A DNA stretch of 18,747 bases, taken from NCBI GenBank assembly GCA_964539115.1, contig CAZIHY010000039.1:1-18747 (forward strand). The letters are read 5' to 3'. The DNA is from CAKSXP01 sp964539115 (GTDB lineage: Bacteria > Bacillota > Clostridia > Oscillospirales > Oscillospiraceae). The stretch's first letter is position 1, and every line of letters starts with the position of its first letter. Made by a program: the position numbers and the translations under genes. The notes beneath the pieces are model-generated. The model searched no databases and had not been told where the DNA came from. It saw only the letters and a program-made list of their open reading frames with translations. Below, piece by piece: positions 1 through 8,454 of the stretch.

Positions 1-16
1 CTTTCGTTGATATCAT
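1..16 (-). CDS. Start of an unidentified gene, runs off the window
   Basis: On the minus strand an ATG overlaps the stop codon of the pentapeptide-repeat gene by one base (TAATG). It is preceded by a strong GGAGGT Shine-Dalgarno sequence that lies inside the end of that gene. Only five codons (M-I-S-T-K) are visible, so no function can be assigned. The coupling suggests a fourth member of the minus-strand operon that begins with the rhomboid-like gene. Confidence 0.4.
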
Positions 17-672
17 TAGTATTCCACCTCCATGCCGAGCATACGCGCTATGACAGGGGCCTGGATGAAGCTGATCTTTGCTCCGCAGAGTTCGCTTTTC
101 GACTCCGATACCGATATTCCCTCGATCTCGCAGGTCGTAAGGTCCATTCCATAGAGCGGGGTTTTGAAAACGACAGCTCCTCTAAGAGAACAATTGCTCA
201 TTTCAAACCGTCTGAGCTTACATTCCCTGAATACGGCGTCCGACAGGTCGCAGCCCTCGAAAACCGCGGTATCGGCGTTCATACCGCTGAAATTTGCAAG
301 TCTCAGCATGCAATCACGAAACGCCGTGTGTTTCATAACGACGCCCGCCGGGTCTGCGCCTGTCAGTTTGCAGCCCAGGAACTCACAGCGCGAAAAATAC
401 GCATCGCGCAGAACGCAATTTGAAAAATCGCACTGTTCGAACACCGTGTCGGTAAACGACGCGCCAAACATATCCGCGCCGCTGAAACGGCAGTTTCTCA
501 CCAGGCAGCCGGAGAGTTCCAGCTTCGACAGGTCGCAGCCAACCGCCGAAACACAGATCTCTGCCCCCGTTATACTGGCGGGATCGCCATATTCATCGCG
601 CAGAAGCGCTTCCTTATCCTACAGCGGCGCAAGCGCTTTCGGCAGCCGCGGAGCATTGGGTCTTTCAGCCAT
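16..672 (-). pseudogene. Pentapeptide-repeat protein interrupted by an in-frame amber codon
   Basis: The reading frame from ATG at 672 starts M-A-E-R-P-N-A-P-R-L-P-K, two bases after the stop of the upstream gene. Codon 18 is TAG (621-619), then the same frame continues open for 200 codons to TAA at 18-16. The part after the stop keeps the pentapeptide-repeat pattern, with runs such as CDFSNCVLRDAYF, CEFLGCKLTGAD and CDLSDAVF, where a hydrophobic or aromatic residue recurs every fifth position. Such proteins form a right-handed quadrilateral beta-helix; their function is usually unknown. Without the TAG the protein would have 218 residues. The only likely internal restart is GTG at 501, giving 161 residues and losing the first coils. 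The stop may be a real nonsense mutation or a sequencing error; a C-to-T change from CAG (Gln) would produce it. Suppression is unlikely because three neighbouring genes end in TAG. Confidence 0.7.
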
Positions 673-674
673 CT

Positions 675-962
675 TCAGAAAACGCGCGGAAGGTTGATTA
701 CAAACGCAAGCACTATGAGGAACAAACCAAGTCCGGAGATGAAAAGCAAATTTTTCTTCTCTTCGTTATGCATATATCCCAGCGCTCCGGCTGCATCCAT
801 TATGAAGAATATTGCCAGCGCCGCAAGTTTGGGCGCGCCGGGCACAGAATCATCTATCCCGAACTGCACAAACAGGGTCTCCGGCAGGATCATATACCCG
901 ACTATCGCAAGCACCGCCCCCACGGCTATCATTATTATTCCCGTAAGCTTATTATTTTTCAA
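675..962 (-). CDS. Small three-helix membrane protein, unknown function
   Basis: This encodes 95 residues, starting at TTG (962) with GGAG about nine bases upstream. Three hydrophobic segments are visible, at about residues 7-27, 46-64 and 70-90. They are separated by a loop with acidic residues (FGIDDS) and a short charged loop (HNEEKKN). There is no signal peptidase site, Cys cluster or catalytic motif. It lies 11 bases after the rhomboid-like gene and two bases before the pentapeptide-repeat gene, so it is almost certainly co-transcribed with both. I do not recognise the family. The upstream gene also encodes a membrane protein, which fits an accessory membrane role, but that is only inference. 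Confidence 0.7.
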   Translation of the reverse strand: MKNNKLTGIIMIAVGAVLAIVGYMILPETLFVQFGIDDSVPGAPKLAALAIFFIMDAAGALGYMHNEEKKNLLFISGLGLFLIVLAFVINLPRVF

Positions 963-973
963 TTTATCGGCTC

Positions 974-1822
974 CTATTCGGTGAAATGTCTGTGATTATT
1001 TATATGGTCAATGCAATAGCAGTGATACCCCGCGCATCTTGAACAATAGCGGAACTCCAGATCGGGATAATCAGCGTCCGTTCTACCGCAGACCTCGCAT
1101 TTGCGGTTATAGGGCCTGCGTGCCTGTTCGCGGTTGACCCGCTGCGCCTCGCGCTTGAAGTTGACGGTACGGCGGTGCTGCTTTATACGCGAGGGCCGCA
1201 CAAAATCGAACAGCCAGCCTCCGCAGAACAGCAGATAGTTAAGGACAGCCACGACAGGAAGAATATTAAGCGGGAAGGAATTCATGATGACAGCAAGCAC
1301 GAAGAACGCCGCGTCTACATAAGCCAGCCACTTGATTTTTATAGGTATGAAGAAAAACAGCAGCACACGCGTCTCTGGAAACAGCGTTGCAAACGAGAAG
1401 AACATCGAAAGGTTTATATACGTGGCCGTGGCGCCGCAGTTTATGCCGGTTATGAAATAGATAACGAAGCCATAAACGATCGTAAACAGCATACCGGAAA
1501 TATAGTAAAGCGTGAACTTGGCCTGTCCCCACTGCCGCTCGAGCGTCGAGCCGATGAAATAATAGAAATACAGCGACAGCGCAAAGCTCAAAATGCTGGT
1601 GCTCTCCGGTATCAGGGCGAATGTCACGAGCCTCCACACCTGGCCTCGCAGGATATGATAGGGGCTGAAATAAAGATAGCCCATGAGAGTTCCGGTCGTA
1701 TCCATCATCGAAAACAGCCATACCAGCACATTTCCGACGATGACGAAAATCATAAGGTTTTGTATGCCGAAGCGGGGATGCCTGGCGCAGAAGCGGTCGA
1801 TGGACCGCATAAGTTTTTTCAT
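974..1822 (-). CDS. Rhomboid-like membrane protein without catalytic dyad, with C-terminal zinc-binding module
   Basis: This encodes 282 residues. ATG at 1822 is chosen over an in-frame ATG at 1879 because GGAGGT lies eight bases upstream and a promoter overlaps the longer version. The membrane part (about residues 20-207) follows the rhomboid fold: QVWRLVTFAL near 61-70, then YFIGSTLERQWG near 88-99, which matches the helix-2 region of rhomboids. The active site is missing: the GxSG serine position reads G-A-T-A (130-133), and the last core helix has Asn195 where the catalytic His is expected. The HxxxHxxxN helix is also absent. A basic linker (211-241) leads to a cytoplasmic CxxC (242-245), CxxC (260-263), HCYC and DHINNHRH cluster that probably binds two zinc ions. 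It is likely a pseudoprotease that binds membrane proteins rather than cutting them. It is the first gene of the minus-strand operon. Confidence 0.75.
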   Translation of the reverse strand: MKKLMRSIDRFCARHPRFGIQNLMIFVIVGNVLVWLFSMMDTTGTLMGYLYFSPYHILRGQVWRLVTFALIPESTSILSFALSLYFYYFIGSTLERQWGQAKFTLYYISGMLFTIVYGFVIYFITGINCGATATYINLSMFFSFATLFPETRVLLFFFIPIKIKWLAYVDAAFFVLAVIMNSFPLNILPVVAVLNYLLFCGGWLFDFVRPSRIKQHRRTVNFKREAQRVNREQARRPYNRKCEVCGRTDADYPDLEFRYCSRCAGYHCYCIDHINNHRHFTE

Positions 1823-1843
1823 ATCAGAATACCTCCATGACCA

Positions 1844-1872
1844 ATAATAACCTGTTTTCCCGCCGTTGTCTA
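1844..1872 (-). promoter_or_regulatory. Probable promoter of the rhomboid-like operon
   Basis: On the minus strand, TAGACA (1872-1867) is followed after 17 bases by TATTAT (1849-1844). Transcription would start near 1837, right at the ribosome site, so the leader is unusually short. The match is good but not perfect. Confidence 0.45.
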
Positions 1873-1948
1873 TGTACAAATCTTAAACTTTGCACAACGA
1901 TGGCGGCTTTTGATTACGATATTTAATATATAAATCGGATTTTACCTC

Positions 1949-1977
1949 TTTTCCGAAATAAAAATATATGCTATTAT
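1949..1977 (+). promoter_or_regulatory. Probable metK promoter (extended -10)
   Basis: TGC followed by TATTAT (1969-1977) makes an extended -10 element. The -35 at 1949-1954 (TTTTCC) is weak, with a 17-base spacer. The surroundings are AT-rich compared with the genes. I see no S-box type SAM riboswitch between this promoter and metK; the leader is only about 50 bases. Confidence 0.45.
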
Positions 1978-2032
1978 ATTTTAGTTAAAGATAAATAAAA
2001 TGAAAAAATTGCCGAAACGAGGTTTTACTTAT

Positions 2033-3214
2033 ATGAAAGCATACAATGCAAACAGGATCTTCACCTCCGAATCCGTAACCGAGGGGCATCCGGACAAGCT
2101 CTGCGACCAGATATCCGACGCCGTACTCGACGAAATACTTGCCCACGACAAGAACGCCCGCGTCGCCTGTGAGACTATCTGCACGACCGGCATGGTTCTC
2201 GTTATGGGCGAAATAACCACCGAGTGCTATGCGGATATCCCCGCGATAGCGCGCGACACCATCCGCAAGATCGGCTATGACAAGCCGGAATACGGCTTTG
2301 ACTACAAGTCCTGCGCCGTCCTTACCTCTATCGACGAGCAGAGCCCCGATATCGCGCAGGGCGTCGACAAATCCTTTGACAGCGACGGCGAGGCCGAAAC
2401 CGGCGCCGGCGACCAGGGCATGATGTTCGGTTACGCCTGCGACGAAACGCCGGAGCTCATGCCCGCGCCCATCTCCTATGCGCACAGGCTTTCCCGCCGT
2501 CTGGCGGAGGTCCGCAAATCCGGAGAGCTGTCCTGGCTGCGTCCTGACGGAAAAACCCAGGTCAGCATCCAGTATGACGATGAGGGGCGTGTCTCCCATA
2601 TACCCGCGGTCGTCGTCTCCACGCAGCATTCCCCCGACATCGGCGTTGAGGAGCTTCGCGAGGCGGTAATGGAAACTGTCATAAAGCCCGTGATACCCGA
2701 AGGCCTTATGGGAACCGACACCAAAATATTCATAAATCCCACCGGACGATTTGTAGTCGGCGGACCTGTTGGAGATTCCGGACTCACCGGACGCAAGATA
2801 ATCGTTGACACCTACGGCGGCTACGCTTCCCACGGCGGCGGCTGTTTCTCCGGAAAAGACCCGACGAAGGTCGACCGCAGCGCGGCATATATGGCCCGTT
2901 ATATAGCCAAGAATGTCGTTGCCTCCGGTCTGGCGCGCCGCTGCCATATCGAGATCGCCTACGCTATCGGCGTTGCGCGTCCCGTCTCTGTGTTCGTCGA
3001 CACACAGGGCACCGGCGTCCTTCCCGACAGCGAGATATCCCGCATCATAACCGGGAATTTCGACCTGCGTCCCGCCCAGATCATAAACCACTTTGACCTG
3101 CGCCGCCCGATATACCTGCCGACCGCGGCTTACGGCCACTTCGGCAGAACGGACGTCGATCTGCCCTGGGAGCACACCGACATGGCCGAGACGCTCAAAG
3201 CATATATCAAATGA
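2033..3214 (+). CDS. metK: S-adenosylmethionine synthetase
   Basis: This enzyme makes S-adenosylmethionine from methionine and ATP in the cytoplasm, supplying the methyl donor for reactions such as the rRNA methylation by the next gene. It has 393 residues, the usual length. The family signatures are intact: FTSESVTEGHPDK at 10-22 (ATP and metal binding), GAGDQGMMFGY at 124-134, and the glycine-rich GGGCFSGKDPTKVD loop near 268-281. ATG at 2033 was chosen because the protein then begins just before the conserved N-terminus and GAGG lies about ten bases upstream. The in-frame ATG at 2000 has no good ribosome site and adds residues not typical of the family. It is the first gene of an operon with rlmB and the P-type ATPase-like gene. 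Confidence 0.97.
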   Translation: MKAYNANRIFTSESVTEGHPDKLCDQISDAVLDEILAHDKNARVACETICTTGMVLVMGEITTECYADIPAIARDTIRKIGYDKPEYGFDYKSCAVLTSIDEQSPDIAQGVDKSFDSDGEAETGAGDQGMMFGYACDETPELMPAPISYAHRLSRRLAEVRKSGELSWLRPDGKTQVSIQYDDEGRVSHIPAVVVSTQHSPDIGVEELREAVMETVIKPVIPEGLMGTDTKIFINPTGRFVVGGPVGDSGLTGRKIIVDTYGGYASHGGGCFSGKDPTKVDRSAAYMARYIAKNVVASGLARRCHIEIAYAIGVARPVSVFVDTQGTGVLPDSEISRIITGNFDLRPAQIINHFDLRRPIYLPTAAYGHFGRTDVDLPWEHTDMAETLKAYIK

Positions 3215-3227
3215 AACGGAGGCCGTC

Positions 3228-3986
3228 ATGGCATTTGAAAAAGACAGCGAAAGCATAATTGAGGGCCGCAACTCGGTCCGGGAGGCTCTCCGGGCAGGAA
3301 GAGCCATCGATAAGATATATATAGCCAAAGGCGACGTTGACAAAACATTGGGCCATATCGCCTCGACCGCGCGCGGAATGGGCGTGGTCGTCGTCGAGGC
3401 GGACCGCCGCAAGCTCGACAGCATGAGCGCAACGGGCGCGCACCAGGGCATCGTCGCCCTCGCCGCCGTGCGTGAATATTGCACGATCGCGGACATTCTC
3501 GCGATCGCGGAGGAGCGCGGCGAGCCACCATTTGTCATCGTCTGCGACGAGATAAGCGACCCGCACAACCTCGGAGCCATCATCAGGACTGCCGAATGTG
3601 CGGGAGTTCACGGCATAATCATCCCAAAGCGCCGCTCCGCGGGCCTGACGTCCATCGTGGACAAAACGAGCGCCGGAGCTGCCGAGCATATGGCGGTTGC
3701 GCGGGTCTCAAACCTCACCGCGGCGATACGCGAGCTGAAGCAGGCCGGACTCTGGATATACGGTACAGCGGCCGAAGGAACAAGCAGCATGTGGCAGACT
3801 GACCTTCGCGGCCCCCTGTGCCTCGTGATAGGTTCTGAGGGCGACGGCATGAGCCGTCTTGTTGAGGAAAATTGCGACTTTCTGGTAAGTATCCCGATGC
3901 GCGGAAAGGTCTCCTCCCTCAACGCCTCTGCTTCCGCCGCCATCGTGATATATGAAGCGCTTCGTCAAAGGAGCAAGGAGTCATAA
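3228..3986 (+). CDS. rlmB: 23S rRNA (guanosine-2'-O-)-methyltransferase, SpoU/TrmH family
   Basis: This SPOUT-class enzyme transfers a methyl group from S-adenosylmethionine to a ribose 2'-OH in RNA; RlmB acts on G2251 (E. coli numbering) of 23S rRNA. It has 252 residues. The N-terminal substrate-binding domain contains IIEGRNSVREAL (about 8-19), typical of RlmB/TrmH. The C-terminal knotted domain has all three motifs: DEISDPHNLGAIIRTAE from 107, LVIGSEGDGMSRL from 199, and IPMRGKVSSLNASASA from 222. The ATG at 3228 has GGAGG six bases upstream and lies 13 bases after metK. Other SpoU members such as TrmH or a 16S-directed enzyme are possible, but the N-terminal domain and length favour RlmB. 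Confidence 0.9.
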   Translation: MAFEKDSESIIEGRNSVREALRAGRAIDKIYIAKGDVDKTLGHIASTARGMGVVVVEADRRKLDSMSATGAHQGIVALAAVREYCTIADILAIAEERGEPPFVIVCDEISDPHNLGAIIRTAECAGVHGIIIPKRRSAGLTSIVDKTSAGAAEHMAVARVSNLTAAIRELKQAGLWIYGTAAEGTSSMWQTDLRGPLCLVIGSEGDGMSRLVEENCDFLVSIPMRGKVSSLNASASAAIVIYEALRQRSKES

Positions 3987-3988
3987 AA

Positions 3989-6362
3989 ATGTCTGAATTC
4001 GACAGCAATAAATTCGACCTGTCAGGCGAAGAGTTCAGTCTGGAATCGATCCTTGCCGAATACAGGACGGAATCCGTTCTGAGCGATGAGGATGAAAAGG
4101 CATCCCGAAGCCGCAGCATCGTCATCGAGGCCGCGCAGGAAGTCGCTGCCGCCTCATTTTCAACGGACGAACCCATATTCACGTTGGAACAGGGACCCGG
4201 GCCTGAACCCGAATACGAGCCNNNNNNNNNNNNNNNNNNNNNNNNNNNNNNNNNNNNNNNNNNNNNNNNNNNNNNNNNNNNNNNNNNNNNNNNNNNNNNN
4301 NNNNNNNNNNNNNNNNNNNNNGCCTGTAACTGAACCGGAACCAAAGGTCCCCAGACGCAAATCAAAACCCAAAGCCAGACTCAGGCCTGATCCGGAGCCG
4401 GAGCTCAAAACAGAGCCTGAACCGGAAGCAGAGCCCCTGTTTTCCTCAGACGAAATAAGCGGCGACGGGGACACGGAGTATGCCTCCGGAAACTATGAGC
4501 CGTACATCGAAGAGGACGAGAAAAGCGGGGACGGGAATGGGCCCTCTTTTGCATCCGGTCTGAAAGATAAATACAGCAATCTCCGTCCGCAGCGCAAGCG
4601 CGGAGAGAATTTTCTCGCGCCGGTCCTCGGACTGATCGGAGCTCTTGCCGCCGCCGGAAAGCAGCGCGCACAGGCAGCCGCCGGTCAAAGCGCCCAGGAG
4701 GAAAACGAGGACGATGAGATCCCCGAGATGACGGCGGAAAAGGCCTCCCGTTTCTATGGCGCGCAGGCGAAGACCTTCCGCTCACGCACGCGCATAGCGT
4801 TCGCTTTGACGGCGATCCTGATCTACATCACCTTTGCCTACGACTCTGCGCTCCCGCTCGCGGGCGCGCTCGGCAGCAACATCAGGGCCTGCGCGATCAT
4901 GTGCCTTGTGATACAGTTGGCCGTCATGATAACCGGACTGGACGTTTTCACAGCGGGAATTATGAGCATCTTTCGCGGCGCGGCCGCGGGAGAGGCGCTT
5001 TGCTCCCTGTCCTGCGTCTTCTCGATACTGGACACTGTTATTATTGCCGCGACCGGAACAGAAACCTACGGTCTGCCGTTTTGCGCGGTGTCCTCCCTCT
5101 CCATCCTTTTCGCCCTATGGGGCGCGAAACTGGGCAGCAGCGCTCTGCGCATCAGCTTCTTCACCGCCGCGCACGCCAGGTCGCCCTATATCATCTCTGC
5201 GGAACAGGATGTGGGGGACGGCGTGGGCGCGCTGATGAAATTCCGCGTTCCAATAACCGGTTTTGTCCGGCGCTCGGAAGAGCCTGACTGCGGCGAAGAG
5301 GCTTACCTCACGTGCACGCCGCTGCTTTTGGCAGCGTCGCTTCTGTTTTCGATCGTCGCCGCCGCCAGAGGGCAATTCGGCGCTTTCTTCCACATCCTCT
5401 CGGCCCTCGTCGCCGTCAGCGCCTCGCTCTCAAGCGTTATCAGTTTTTCGCTGCCCTACTGTGTCGCAGCAAAGCGCATGTTCAAAAGCGGCGCAGCCGT
5501 CGCCGGCTGGCACGGCTGTCTGGAAATAAGCAAGGCCGGACACATTGTCGTCACCGACTCGGACATCTTCCCCGCCGGCACCTTGGGCATCGAGAGCATA
5601 CGCATTGTCGAGGGCTCGTTCACAGACTCTGTCATAAGCTGTACGGGCAGCGTTCTCGCCGCCTCGGGCTGTGCGCTCGCCTCGTCCTTCACGGAGCTCA
5701 TGCGCCGCAACGGCTGCGCGATGCGCCATGTTGAAAACTTTGCCTCCCATGAGGGCGGCGGCTTTTCCGCCTATGTCGGCGGGGACCAGGTATACGTCGG
5801 CTCGACAGGCTTCATGCAGCTCATGGGAGTCCGTCTGCCGCGTAAAGGCGTTTCCAAAACCACTCTGTTCACTGCGATCAACGGTTCTCTGGCGGGCTTT
5901 TTCAATATACAGTATTCGCCCATCGCCTCCGTTCAGGATGCGCTTGTCATGATGCTGCGCGGAAAGAAATCCCCCCTGTTTGCCATACGCGACGTGAACA
6001 TCACACCGCTGCTCATAAAACAGAAGTTCCGTATCCCCGCCGAGGGGCTGGACTTCCCCGCCTTTGCCGAGCGCTTTGCCATCTCCGCCAGGGAAGCGGG
6101 TGAGCAGACCGTCCCCTCCGCCGTCCTGTCACGCGAGGGCCTGGCCCCGATGATCGAGGCCTCCGAAACCGCATCGCGCCTCTGCACGACGGCGCGGCTG
6201 TGCACGATCCTGTCGGTTATAGGCTCGGTCATGGGCCTTGTTATAATGTTCTTCCTCTGCTGGGCCGGTTCGTTCGACGCCGCCTCCGCTTCAAACGCGG
6301 TCAGCTTCATGCTGCTTTGGTTTGTGCCCGTGCTGGCGCTCACATTCGGCCTTACAAGATAG
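3989..6362 (+). CDS. Degenerate P-type ATPase-like membrane protein with acidic Pro/Glu-rich N-terminus (internal assembly gap)
   Basis: The start is ATG at 3989, two bases after rlmB, with AAGGAG upstream. About 77 residues are read before the 100-N gap and 679 after it, in a different frame, so the gap is not really 100 bases. Both sides of the gap are Pro/Glu rich (PGPEPEYEP, then repeated PEPE units), which indicates one gene with a repeat lost in assembly. After the acidic tail come hydrophobic segments at about 4791-4848, 4883-4950, 4990-5060, 5080-5136, 5320-5372, 5386-5466, 6199-6270 and 6298-6360: eight, as in P1B-type ATPases. Between segments 6 and 7 the order is that of a P-type ATPase. 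A stretch like the LE...V..DKTGT region reads VVTDSDIFPAGT at 5550-5585. Then come an N-domain-like FASHEGGGFSAYVGG (5736-5780) followed by VYVGSTGFM, and a remnant of the TGDN region (5985-6036). DKTGT, TGES and GDGxND are all absent, so ATP-driven transport is unlikely. Confidence 0.75.
4222..4321. other. Assembly gap (100 N) inside the acidic repeat of the P-type ATPase-like gene
   Basis: There are exactly 100 N. The frame before the gap and the frame after it differ, so the true gap length is not 100 (nor 100 plus a multiple of three). Pro/Glu-coding repeats border both sides, which probably caused the break in assembly. Confidence 0.97.
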
Positions 6363-6394
6363 CCTTTCATCAACAAAAATGCCCAAATTTTCTG

Positions 6395-6423
6395 TTGCGC
6401 TCGCAAAAAAATTGGTGTATAAT
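6395..6423 (+). promoter_or_regulatory. Promoter of the EF-G-like gene
   Basis: TTGCGC (6395-6400), a 17-base spacer, and a perfect TATAAT (6418-6423). The expected start near 6430 leaves a leader of about 50 bases before ATG 6479, which carries AAGGAG. Confidence 0.7.
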
Positions 6424-6478
6424 TTTTCGTGCGTGTAAAATTAGCTGAAATAAACTTAAATATAAGGAGAAAACCCAT

Positions 6479-8403
6479 ATGAGCTTTGCATCCAAGAATA
6501 TCCGCAATATCTGCCTCATGGGTCACGGCAGCAACGGTAAAACCACTCTCACCGAGAATATGCTTTACTTGACCGGCGCCATCGACCGTCAGGGCAAGGT
6601 TACGGACGGCAATACCGTCTGCGACTACGACGCCGAGGAGATCAAGCGCCAGATCACTATTTCCACTTCCGTCGCCCCCGTTGAGTTCGGCGGCTGCAAG
6701 ATCAACGTCCTTGACACCCCGGGTTACTTTGACTTTGCCGGCGATGTCCAGGCCGCGATCCGCGTTGCCGAGTGCGGCGTTATCGTTTGCTCCGCCAAGG
6801 ACGGCATTTCCGTCGGCGCCGAGCGCGCATGGAAGGTTCTTAAGCAGAACGATCTGCCCTGCATGTTCTATATTTCCAAAATCGACGAGGAGCACGGCGA
6901 CTTCACAGCCGTTCTCGAGGCCTTGAAAGAAAAATACGGCAGCACTATCTGTGCTATCACCGCCCCGATGAGCGACGGCAGCGGCGTTATCGACCTTGTA
7001 CATAACGTCGGCTACAAGACCAGCGGCAACAAGACGACCAAGTGTGACGTTCCCGCCGCGGATGCGGACACCGTCGCCGAGCTGCGCGAGGCCCTGATGG
7101 AGGCCGCCGCCGTCACCGACGAGCTGATGGAAAAGTTCTTTGACACCATGGAGCTCACTGATGATGAGATCGCCGTTGGAATCAAGGCAGGCGTTGCAGA
7201 ACGCAGCGTCATTCCCGTCCTCTGCGGCTGCGCCGTTACCGGCGTCGGAACCGAGANNNNNNNNNNNNNNNNNNNNNNNNNNNNNNNNNNNNNNNNNNNN
7301 NNNNNNNNNNNNNNNNNNNNNNNNNNNNNNNNNNNNNNNNNNNNNNNNNNNNNNNNGATAAGCTCGGCCGCCTGTATACCATGACCGGTAAGAAAAACGT
7401 CGAGATCAAGGAGATACCCTGTGGCGACATCGCTGCCATCGGCAAGATGGAGTGGAAAACCGGCGACACCGTCTGCGACGCGAAGAACGCCGTCACCTTC
7501 CCGCCTGTTGAGATCGCAGAGCCCTGTTATTCCATGGCGATCAGCCCCAAGACCAAGGGTCAGGACGACAAGGTCGCAAGCGGCCTCGCCCGCCTGAATG
7601 AGGAGGACATATCCTTCACCCTCGTCAACAACGGCGAGACCCACCAGATGGTCATCTCCGGAGCCGGAGATATCCAGGTCGACGTTCTCTGTGCCAAGCT
7701 CAAGAGCCGCTTTGGCGTTGAGACCGAGCTCAAGCCCGCCCGCGTTGCATACCGCGAGAAGATAAACGGCAAGGTTGAAGCCCACGGACGCCACAAGAAG
7801 CAGTCCGGCGGCAGCGGCCAGTTTGGTGACGTATGGATCCGTTTCGAGCCCCAGGATGAGTCCGACGATATGATCTTCGCTGAGGAAGTTTTCGGCGGCA
7901 GCGTTCCCAAGAACTTCTTCCCCTCCGTTGAAAAGGGCCTGCGCAACGCCGTTCAGAAGGGCGTCCTCGCCGGTTACCCGCTCGTCGGCCTTAAGGCAAC
8001 TCTGTACGACGGTTCCTATCATCCCGTCGACTCCAACGATATGGCGTTCCAGACCGCCGCGCGTCTGGCTTATCAGGACGGTATCCCCAAGGCCAGGCCG
8101 ACCATTCTTGAGCCTATCGGCCTGCTTAAGGTCACGATCCCTGATGCAAACCTGGGCGATATCATGTCCGACATATCCTCCAAGCGCCGCGGCACCGTGC
8201 TCGGCATGAACGCTGAGGATGGCATGCAGACCGTCGAGGCTGAGGTCCCCATGGCCGAGATGAGCTCTTACACGATCGACCTGCGCTCCATGACTCAGGG
8301 ACGCGGCTCCTTCTCCTGCAAGTTCATCCGTTACCAGGAGGCTCCCGCCAACGTACAGCAGAAGGTCATTGAAGAGGCCAAGGCTCTTGCAGAAGGCGAA
8401 TAA
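6479..8403 (+). CDS. Elongation factor G-like translational GTPase (paralogue; internal assembly gap)
   Basis: The start is ATG 6479 with AAGGAG upstream. There are 259 residues before the gap and 348 after it, in a different frame. Full-length EF-G relatives have about 690 residues, so roughly 80 codons are missing. The GTPase domain shows GHGSNGKT (15-22), RQIT (57-60) in place of the usual RGIT switch, DTPGY (79-83), and SKID (133-136) in place of NKxD. These changes, plus the GH-x-x-x-GKT loop, place it in the EF-G-like (EF-G2) group rather than the main fusA. The part after the gap contains domains III-V, including the domain IV stretch with RVAYREKINGKVEAHGRHKK and GGSGQFGDVWI. Such proteins bind ribosomes and hydrolyse GTP, but their cellular role is unsettled. 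It has its own promoter and terminator and forms a single-gene unit. Confidence 0.85.
7257..7356. other. Assembly gap (100 N) inside the EF-G-like gene
   Basis: There are exactly 100 N. The coding frame changes across it, and about 80 codons expected from the family (end of the G domain and domain II start) are missing. The true gap is probably near 240 bases. Confidence 0.97.
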
Positions 8404-8417
8404 ATCATAAAATAGTC

Positions 8418-8454
8418 AACGCCGGACAGGTAAAATCCTGTCCGGCGTTTTTGT
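8418..8454 (+). terminator. Strong rho-independent terminator after the EF-G-like gene
   Basis: The arms AACGCCGGACAGG (8418-8430) and CCTGTCCGGCGTT (8437-8449) pair perfectly over 13 bases around a six-base loop and are followed by a T-run. It lies 15 bases after the stop codon. Confidence 0.93.

Noticed and set aside
619..621. TAG read as an amino acid genome-wide
   Set aside because: The rhomboid-like, P-type ATPase-like and MATE genes all end at TAG in natural positions.
1175..1840. A 221-codon open frame on the plus strand
   Set aside because: It is antisense to the rhomboid-like gene, and its translation is a low-complexity charged sequence with no ribosome site.
1878..2032. A SAM riboswitch upstream of metK
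   Set aside because: The region is AT-rich and short after the promoter. I found no S-box stems, conserved core or terminator hairpin.
1985..3583. A 532-codon open frame on the minus strand
   Set aside because: It lies opposite metK and rlmB, both of which have complete family signatures. The translation has no recognisable domain and reflects codon bias of the real genes.
4086..4221. A start of the P-type ATPase-like gene at 4086
   Set aside because: That frame before the gap is a shadow. The frame from 3989 has a good ribosome site and an acidic composition matching the sequence after the gap.
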